This document shows positions 57,482 to 64,000 of a stretch of 64,000 bases of DNA, one piece after another. The stretch covers positions 20,690,036 through 20,754,035 of the forward strand of contig CM055092.1 of NCBI GenBank assembly GCA_029204225.1. The letters are read 5' to 3'. The position numbers and the translations under genes were made by a program. Origin of the DNA: Diphasiastrum complanatum. Its lineage: Eukaryota; Streptophyta; Lycopodiopsida; Lycopodiales; Lycopodiaceae. The notes under the pieces are model-generated. The model saw nothing but the letters and a program-made list of their open reading frames with translations. It was not told where the DNA came from and searched no databases. Position 1 is the first letter of the stretch. Each line of letters begins with the position of its first letter.

Positions 57482-58302
57482 TGTTGGGGGTATTCCCAAC
57501 AAAGTATAAATAAATAAAATCCTCCAATAAAATGTGTTGCGAGGGCATGGCATCCTGCGTGTATAAGCCCATGGCCCAATGAGCACGCAATTGAAGTTGT
57601 AAATAAAATAAACTTGACTTGGGCCTTGTAATTAAAATAAAACTAGAGGCCCAATGTCATTTTTAAACTTAGAGATCACTTTTTAGAGTTGGGTCCAAAT
57701 TGGGACTCACATGAATCTTGTGATTTCTAATGTACTTTTTGTGGACCCTTGGATCAAGTTGGGTCCAAGATAAATGGTTAGGATCATTGTGAATATTAGC
57801 CAATAAGAGTGAGAGGCAAGGGCCTTCCCCATTTTATAAAAAGGCACCATTTGTACACTATTTCCATGCTTAATGAGAAGGAGAAAACTCTATCATTCTT
57901 AGAAGAGAAGCATCCTCATTTGCTATTCACTACTTGCTATTGCTCTTGGTTGTGTTTTCTCTTGCTTTCTATTTCCATGTTTATTGTTTGCCAATAGTAA
58001 ATGTTTTTCCATTAGCAAGCATAAGGAGCATTTGAGCTAACCTCCACTCTCACTCTCTTTCTCTCTCTTTCTCTTCTCTTCTCAATCTCTTCTTCTCCAT
58101 TCCTTCCCTTCAACCAAACTATGATGAATGCTAGTGTAGAGGAGTAGAGTTAAAGAGGAGTAGTATAGTGGTGAGTAGAGTTAAGGGAGAAACTAGGAAA
58201 TTAACTAAAAGTAGCATCTATGCATAGTTAGGCACCTATCTAGTGATCTAACCTTTGTTGACAAGCGGAAGGACTATACTACGAGAGATCTTTGATCCCA
58301 CA
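57482..58302 (+). repeat. Gypsy 5' LTR
   Basis: TGTTGGGGGTATTCCCAACA at the start (itself an inverted repeat) to CCCACA before the primer site. TTTTATAAAAAGG at about 57832-57844 is a likely TATA box. CT-rich sequence follows at 58045-58110. Confidence 0.9.
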
Positions 58303-58303
58303 G

Positions 58304-58320
58304 TGGCGCCGTTGCCGGGG
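58304..58320 (+). other. Gypsy primer-binding site
   Basis: TGGCGCCGTTGCCGGGG is the standard primer-binding site of plant Athila/Tat-type Gypsy elements (complementary to a tRNA 3' end, usually given as Asp). Confidence 0.93.
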
Positions 58321-59416
58321 ATAGATTTTCACTAACTAGTTTAGTTGCATTTTAGCTATTTTCTTGCTTTTTAGAGTAGTTTAGGTAGATTTTTGGGAGT
58401 TTAGAGTTAGATTTCTGTATTTTTTTGTGTTTGGATTATTCACAGCTAGCGGAGGAGGTGTGAGAGGGTAGAGGAGGCCCTGAACAACCTCTAAGGGCTT
58501 GAAACCCAAACCAATCATCCAAAAAACTCAAAAAACACACCAATCTGCATTTTGGAGGGAAAAAGAGCCAAAAAAACTCATCAGATTTTTATATCTCCAG
58601 AATCAATGGGAATTAACCCTTGCATGATTGGCAACAGCTCCAGGGTACTTTCCTAGACCTGCATAGAAGCCTGTGAGAGTTAGTTCCAAGCAAATTGTAA
58701 AAATCTGAGAAAAATCATAAAAAATCCAAAAAACCTTTGAAACATTCCAAAAAAAATCAATCTTCATAAGAACTCTCGTGGAGCCCTCTGAAGTTCCATC
58801 TCAGTGAGACCAGGACACAGAGAAGCTTGTGAGAGTTAGTTTGATGATTAAGTGTCTGTGCGAGAGTTCCCAGTGAAAAAAAGATGGGAAAGTATCAGTG
58901 AACCCTTGCAGATAGTGAAATTTTCAGTTCCAGTGGTCAAGAACTCTCGCAGAGGATTCTGTAGTTCCATCTTAGTGAGACCAGGACACAGAAGAGCTTG
59001 CGAGAGTTAGTTTGATTCCAGTGAGCAAAAAATTGGATTTAAGTGCTAAAAAATCACTAAAAAGTAAAAATCCAGCAAATCTTTCTAGTGAGAACTCTCA
59101 CAGACCCTCTCAATCAATTTAGAATGTCAAATTACATCAGTGATAAAGCCTGCGAGAGTTAGTATGAAGATCTGGTGAAGATCAAACACAAAAAGTGATT
59201 TTGAACCCTCGCAGACAGTGAAATTCTCACTTCTTGCGAGAGTTAACTCTTGCAAAGAATTCTATAGTGAGATCTGACCCAAATCCAGCTACTGTGAAGC
59301 TTGCGAGAGCTACTTCCCAGATATCTGAAAGATATCAAGTTTTATACCTGGAAAGACAGCTAAAGAACCCTCGCACAACCAACCCTCTCACAAGATAGCC
59401 CTCACAGACTAGATCA
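58321..59416 (+). other. Gypsy leader with CTCGCAGA / TGCGAGAG motif array
   Basis: About 1.1 kb without a gene, holding roughly a dozen copies of a motif in both orientations: AACTCTCGTGGA (58771), AACTCTCGCAGA (58942), TTGCGAGAGTTA (58998), AACCCTCGCAGA (59203), CTTGCGAGAGTTAACTC (59233) and others. Neighbouring inverted copies can form short hairpins. Confidence 0.8.
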
Positions 59417-60363
59417 GTGAAAAGATCTGCATCAGATCCAGCTACTGTCAAAATTTCAGGTCAATCAGTGCAAGGAGTAAAAAATTATCAAGGAAAAACC
59501 ACCGTAAAAGGCCTAAAATTCATTTTGGCCGATCAGATCGATCAGACCCTTGAAGATCCAGACTGCATCCTACTGTATAAGCAAGATCCAATCACTTTGG
59601 AACCCACCATCAGATGAATCTGAAATTGGGACGATCAATAGCACAAAGGATAGCAAATTAGGTGCCACATCTTCCCAGATTAGCAGTTGTGCAACAAGAG
59701 ACAAAACCGGAACCAGCACCAATGGATCCAATGGGCCAACCCGTACCTGTCGCACCCTTGCATGAAGTTCAGAGAGCACCATGGATGGAGATACCAAAAT
59801 ACGACGGATCATCAGATCCCATCTGATTCCTCCAGATCTACGAGCAAGCTTGTGAAATCTACGGCGAACGGACACCTGCAGAAAAGCTGATGCTATTCCC
59901 TATGTCCTTACTTGCAGTGCCTTAGGATTGGTTTTTCAACCTGTCAGAGGAAGAGAAATCCACCTGGGAAGCGGTTGAAGTGGCTCTCATTATGCGCTTT
60001 AAATCAAAAAATTTCCAAGAAGACCCATTTCTCCTGCTAAACAAAGTCAAGAAGGGAAAACGAGAAAGAGTCCGGGACTATATTGAATGGGTCAAACATC
60101 TACGATCCGAGTGCAGTGCAACCCTGACTCCCGATCATGCGGTGATCATGTGGTTCCTAGCCGGATTACCACGAAGCATCAGAAGAAAACTGAAACGACG
60201 GGAGCAGTATACTACTCTGCAAGAAGCTATGGAAGATGCCATCAGGGAAGAGGATGAGGGATCTGACGATGAATATCCTTCCACCCACACTCCTACTCCC
60301 TCGATCACATCATCATCATCAAACGCATCCGCTCTATCCACAGAACTACTGTTGGACAAATGA
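59417..60363 (+). pseudogene. gag: Gypsy gag, N-terminal and central part
   Basis: ATG at 59417 (MKRSASDPATVKISGQSVQG) opens the frame, with frame changes near 59610 and stops near 59829 and 59922. The retrotransposon gag domain follows: FLQIYEQACEIYGERTPAEK, WFFNLSEEEKSTWEAVEVAL, RFKSKNFQEDPFLLLNKVKK, RVRDYIEWVKHLRSE and WFLAGLPRSIRRKLKRR. The tail is acidic and serine-rich (REEDEGSDDEYPS). It would form the particle shell. Confidence 0.85.
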
Positions 60364-61247
60364 CAGAGTTACACAAACATCGGATGGAGCAACTTACGGT
60401 GCAGTTTGACCAGAAATTGAAGGCCCTACAAGGAACTGTAGCAGTAACTCCACATCAACCGGAACCAACCCAGCTGCAATATCCTCGACGAGAAAACATA
60501 TGGTGTTCAGTATGCACGCAAAACCATACAGCGAACGAGTGTCTAGTACTAAAGCAAAATCTGAGACTGACACATAGATTCTGCCATCTGTGCAATGCAA
60601 CATCGCACAATACGACATTTTGCCCATTTAAGCTCAGGGTTATTCAACAGAAGAGAAGTCCTTATCAGACTTCTTATCCTTATCATCAAGGGGCACCTAA
60701 CGTGGCACCAAGGTACGGCGCACCCAATCAACCACAATGCATGGCCTTACCTGCTCCACCAGGGCCAGCCAATCAACAAGTGGCCCATGTAAACCTGACA
60801 GCAACAGAACAAGAAATGCAAATGCCACCTCAACCTGAGCAGCAACAGTGTTACGGACCAGATGAACCATTTATGGATCCTGCCATAAATGAATATGTTT
60901 CGGCCTATGCAGCTCAAACTCAACGTCAAGGTGGAAGAAATTACGGCTGCTACGGGTGCGGCGAGGGACACAGAATTGCAGAATGTCCCTACAAGGAACA
61001 ATATACAACCTCCTCCCGGGATTGCGGTTATGGACACTATTTCAAGAATTGTCCATTTAAACCTGAAACCAGTGCACCTCTTAACCTCATTGCCATACAA
61101 CAATCAGCAGTTCCAGTGGGGATGCCATCGAAAGGTGGACACGACCATGCTCATGTGTTAGCTGTTACTCGAGCACAGAAGAGGAAGAAAGTGGCTCCCT
61201 CACCACCACCATCGGTCACTGATGACAAACCCTCAGATCCTATGTAG
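60360..61247 (+). pseudogene. gag: Gypsy gag C-terminus with several zinc knuckles
   Basis: Continues in a shifted frame (stop and restart at 60360). Cysteine-histidine boxes in order: CSVCTQNHTANEC, CHLCNATSHNTTFC, CYGCGEGHRIAEC, and a reduced fourth (CGYGHYFKNC). Three to four knuckles is more than the one or two usual in plant gag. A Q- and P-rich linker lies between the pairs. The frame runs to a stop at 61245-61247, where pol should begin, but the next sequence is already the integrase C-terminus. Confidence 0.82.
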
Positions 61248-61704
61248 CATGCTCAGGAAAACAATTGAAGCTAGCAGATCAGATTGGGAACACAAGTTGC
61301 ATGCTGCATTGTGGGCATTCTGGATAGCATATAAAGAGAGCACTGATCAAACACCCTTCCAATTGGCATATGGTCAGGATGCTATGATGCCAGTAGAGTT
61401 TTTAGTTCCTTCATTAAGGATTGCCACCGCACAACATCTTAATGAGTCCAAATCTCTACAGCTACGCCACGAAGCTCTGCATAAACTCTGTGAAACACGC
61501 TTACTAGTTGTGCATGCACTGGCAACTGAAAAGGAAAGACGCAAGGCTTGGCATAATTGCAGGTTACAAAAGAAGAATCTTCGTTCAGGAGATCTAGTCC
61601 TGATGTATAAAACCAAGGCGATCAAGGAGAAGTTAAAATTCACGGGCGAAGGTCCTTATAGGATCAAGAAAATTTTTAATCATGGGACCGTGAACTTAGA
61701 ATAG
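61248..61704 (+). pseudogene. pol: Gypsy integrase C-terminus after a pol deletion
   Basis: Starts at LRKTIEASRSDWEHKLHAAL (aligned with MTKMVEASRSVWEHKLDAAL at 41881), then STDQTPFQLAYGQDAMMPVE and LKFTGEGPYRIKKIFNHG to a stop at 61704. Protease, RT, RNase H and the integrase catalytic core (about 2.5 kb) are missing between gag and this part. A short conserved tail follows the stop (LINGSRLHKYW). Confidence 0.9.
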
Positions 61705-62562
61705 CTTGATGAGACGCCCTTCGACACACTCATCAATGGTAGTCGGTTGCACAAGTACTGGCCACCACAGTAAGACAAATCCAGATTGGGGGTGGCACAT
61801 TACAAAAAGCTAATCTGCTCAGCCATCACCGCTAGATCTAAGGAGATCAAGCCAAATCAAGCTAAATCCATCAAGATTCAGCCAGATCTAGCAAGATTGG
61901 GAAAATCCTAATGGGGTCAAAAAAGAAGCAGATCATCAGATTGACTGAGGGATCTACTACAAAGAATCCATCAGAACTTCAAGAGCACTACCAATAGTCA
62001 GATCAAGCCTGGATGAAGCTGATTACCAGTTTACAAAAGTTAAAAGTCAGAAAATCTCGAGATCTCGTCAAAAAACACTCTAAAGGAGCATTTTTTTCAT
62101 GATTTTTTGAGATTCCTTGGGAGATAGCTCTTGAAAATTGGACAGTCACCAGATCTAACCTAGATGCATCCATAAAAATCTCTTCGAGATTTCTTGATGG
62201 AGGAATCATCATTTTTTAGTGTATGCAAGAGTTCCCAGAAACAAAATTTTCAGAACCCTCGCAGAGCATCAAGATCAACTTACCAACTCTTGCAAGGTGC
62301 CTAAATGGAATCAGAGCAGTGAAATTAGCCTGCCTACATGGTCTGATCTTGAAAATCCAATCACAGGAACAAGTTGTGCGAGAGATCACTTCTTGCGAGA
62401 GTTGAACCCTCGCAGAACCTTTGCATAGCAGTCAAATCACCTTCTGAACTCTCGCAGACTTCCCTGAGGTCTTAGAATTTTGTGAAGAAGGTGTCTTTCA
62501 AAATTTGGACGAAACTGAACAAGGAAAAGTGAATTTCACCTAATACGCACTCTAAATTCCAC
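61705..62562 (+). other. Gypsy 3' non-coding region with motif array
   Basis: A purine-rich GATTGGGGGTGGC at about 61785 follows integrase and resembles a polypurine tract, yet no LTR follows here. Motif copies stand at 62253 (AACCCTCGCAGA), 62404 (AACCCTCGCAGA) and 62447 (AACTCTCGCAGA), plus TGCGAGAG-type complements at 62387-62402. Confidence 0.7.
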
Positions 62563-62570
62563 TATATAAG
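62563..62570 (+). promoter_or_regulatory. Possible promoter of the extra Gypsy ORF
   Basis: TATATAAG followed by GGCTGAATTAGAGTC, about 250 bp upstream of ATG 62824. The corresponding place in the other Gypsy (near 43110) keeps AAAAGGGCTGAATTTGATT, so the site is partly conserved. The extra ORF may be expressed from its own promoter. Confidence 0.45.
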
Positions 62571-62823
62571 GGCTGAATTAGAGTCATTTGTCACCTTTGC
62601 TAGCAAAGGTCTGTCCAAATTTCCACTGAAAATACCAAGTTTTTTGTTTTCAGCCAAATTTCCTACCAGCTGTCATCTGCTCATATCAAACACCGATCTG
62701 CGCTCTGAACTACAATCATTGTCATCCAACACTCATTATTCTCAGTTTTCTACTATTTCCTTTCATTTTCCACCATTTTTTCTACTTTTTTGACTTTTGT
62801 GACCACTAATCATCATTGCTAAG

Positions 62824-64000
62824 ATGGCCTCCTCATCCTCTGAAGACTCTGGTGCCAAACAGGTGATCCAACGTGACATCCTCGAGGCCATGCAGATTTG
62901 GCCTCTACTCTCTGACACTTTGATCCAACCATGGCTACAGACAGTCGGGCCCCTCCTTGAAGCAATGGGTTTTTACTCGACGCTCTTCCATTCTGAGATT
63001 AACATGGGCCTCGCCCTTCACGCTTACGCCACCTGAGACGAGGACAAGGCTCGTTTCCACTTCCTGTACCAAGGTACCATGTACAAGGTCAAGATTAACG
63101 CCGACTCGATGATCACCGTTGGCATTATGTCCGGTGATCGTCAACCCATCTCTCATCACCATGCCAAAGCTCTGAACAAACCATTTGTCACCCAAACCAC
63201 ACCAAAAATTCCCATCCAGACTAACAATGGTTACCTGATAGAAGCTATCACGGAACCCGTCATTCAGATAGCTGCACATCTGTTGAATAACTTTCTAGTT
63301 ATTTCAACATTTTGCAAGGACATAATCTAGTCTACGCTGCTGAGTCAGATTGTGGAATCCTTTCTGGAATTTCCTAACCTCTCCGTTGTGCCATACGACT
63401 GGCATAGCTTCCTTATTCAAGAACTAACAAAGTCCATCAAAACCAACAACCGTGAGTGAATCGCAATAGGGACCCTGTTGTGTAACTTTGCCTGCACACT
63501 TATCGAGGTGAAAGTGTGCGGTTTTCAACGCTCATCCCTCCTGTCTACCCTTGTGCCACATACTAACCTTTACACACCATCTCAAGCATCTACCTCATCT
63601 CAACCTGCAGTCATTAACACAACGGCCAGCAAATGAATGTGTGGCGCTGCCTCTACATCCACATCTCCACTTGTTACCCGACGACATGTCTCCACTGCCG
63701 CACTAACTACTCCATCAACCACTGCCACTTCTTCTTCCGTGCAATCCCCCACTCCAGTTTCTGTCTTTGCTACCTCTCTTCCTATTCCATCCACATCTGT
63801 TTATGTCTCCATCTCCGTTTCTTCTGTTGATACCACTCCTACTTTTTTTCCAGTGTCTGCTGCTCCATCCATCACCATCGCATCCTCTATTACTTCTGCC
63901 ACCATCGTTGCTCCTCTCACATTCAACCCTTCTGATTTGCAACTGTCCCCCAACACTCTGGCATGGATGCAAGTTATCAATTTTTCACCCCCATGCCAGA
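62824..64000 (+). pseudogene. Extra ORF downstream of Gypsy integrase (partial)
   Basis: ATG at 62824 opens MASSSSEDSGAKQVIQRDIL, then LQTVGPLLEAMGFYSTLFHS. With in-frame stops at about 63034, 63328 and 63457 it continues with TMYKVKINADSMITVGIMSG and SQIVESFLEFPNLSVVPYDW and then a long Ser/Thr/Pro-rich tail (TPSTTATSSSVQSPTPVSVF). A homologous start is present at 43266. Plant Athila and Tat elements often carry extra ORFs here (env-like or unknown). I see no clear signal peptide or membrane segment, so an envelope role is not supported. The ORF runs off the window. Confidence 0.65.

Larger units (their letters stand above)
57482..64000 (+). mobile_element. Gypsy element with deleted pol and extra 3' ORF (runs off the window)
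   Basis: 5' LTR (57482-58302), primer site, long motif-rich leader, gag with several zinc knuckles, a deletion that removes protease, RT, RNase H and most of integrase, the integrase C-terminus, then a long motif-rich 3' region and an additional ORF that continues past the window end. The 3' LTR is not in view. It shares integrase C-terminus, motif arrays and extra ORF with the remnant at 39626-43374. Confidence 0.88.

Noticed and set aside
62824-64000. Envelope-like gene downstream of Gypsy integrase
   Set aside because: Position fits, but I see no signal peptide, no transmembrane segment and no coiled coil in the visible part. Kept only as an extra ORF.

Overview
This window reads as nuclear DNA of a land plant, most likely a seed plant. 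It is AT-rich, carries Copia and Gypsy LTR retrotransposons with the usual plant primer-binding sites (TGGTATCAGAGC for Copia, TGGCGCCGTTGCCGGGG for Gypsy), CACTA and hAT DNA transposons, and short 74-107 bp GT-AG introns with T-rich acceptors. No complete ordinary host gene is visible. Almost everything is a nest of decayed mobile elements. Many nonsense codons fit CGA-to-TGA change, the usual decay of methylated repeats.

Layout. 1-8 kb holds Copia LTR/primer-site debris (with a duplicated LTR-end block), a minus-strand CACTA transposase remnant and a Copia pol remnant. 8.25-12.73 kb is a complete non-autonomous LTR element (832 bp LTRs, GAACC target duplication) inserted in a minus-strand Copia pol. 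It carries one long ORF that I cannot match to gag or pol apart from a decayed zinc knuckle. 15-23 kb is a three-level nest: a plus-strand Copia, interrupted by a minus-strand Copia, whose 3' LTR is interrupted by a full-length 6.0 kb Copia (15711-21726, CAAAT duplication). That element has gag, protease, integrase and RNase H, but its reverse transcriptase is replaced by about 1.06 kb of foreign sequence that shares a short DNA match with the single ORF of the 8.25 kb element.

23.8-26.2 kb is a GTGGC/GCCAC-rich DNA-transposon-like segment. 27.4-31.7 kb holds truncated Copia copies and a block of GGCGAAGGTT motifs.

31.7-39.7 kb is the most unusual part. Four spliced, decayed genes of non-retrotransposon type lie together: an unknown three-exon gene (+); a CENH3/H3-like histone fold fused to an unknown C-terminal domain (-); a divergently arranged gene (+) that ends in a second, weaker histone-fold-like segment; and a multi-exon DDE-type, RAG1-like transposase candidate (-). 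The block is flanked by a 35 bp perfect inverted repeat and contains a 13 bp direct repeat outside all four genes. I read it as a previously unrecognised large DNA transposon or virus-like element carrying histone-fold genes. This is inference; the histone H3 fold itself is read directly from the sequence.

39.7-64 kb holds a Gypsy pol remnant, a Copia 3' end, a 0.5 kb foldback with long CT/GA tracts, a minus-strand Gypsy remnant split by a 928 bp hAT with an 8 bp target duplication, exon-like fragments of unknown genes, a solo LTR with an ATTTG duplication, a CACTA left terminus, and a Gypsy element (from 57482 to beyond the window) with several zinc knuckles, a deleted pol and an extra 3' ORF with its own TATA-like site. 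Two themes cut across families: a CACACGTGTG palindrome in several Copia-type LTRs, and an AACCYTCGCNGA-type motif scattered in Gypsy non-coding regions.
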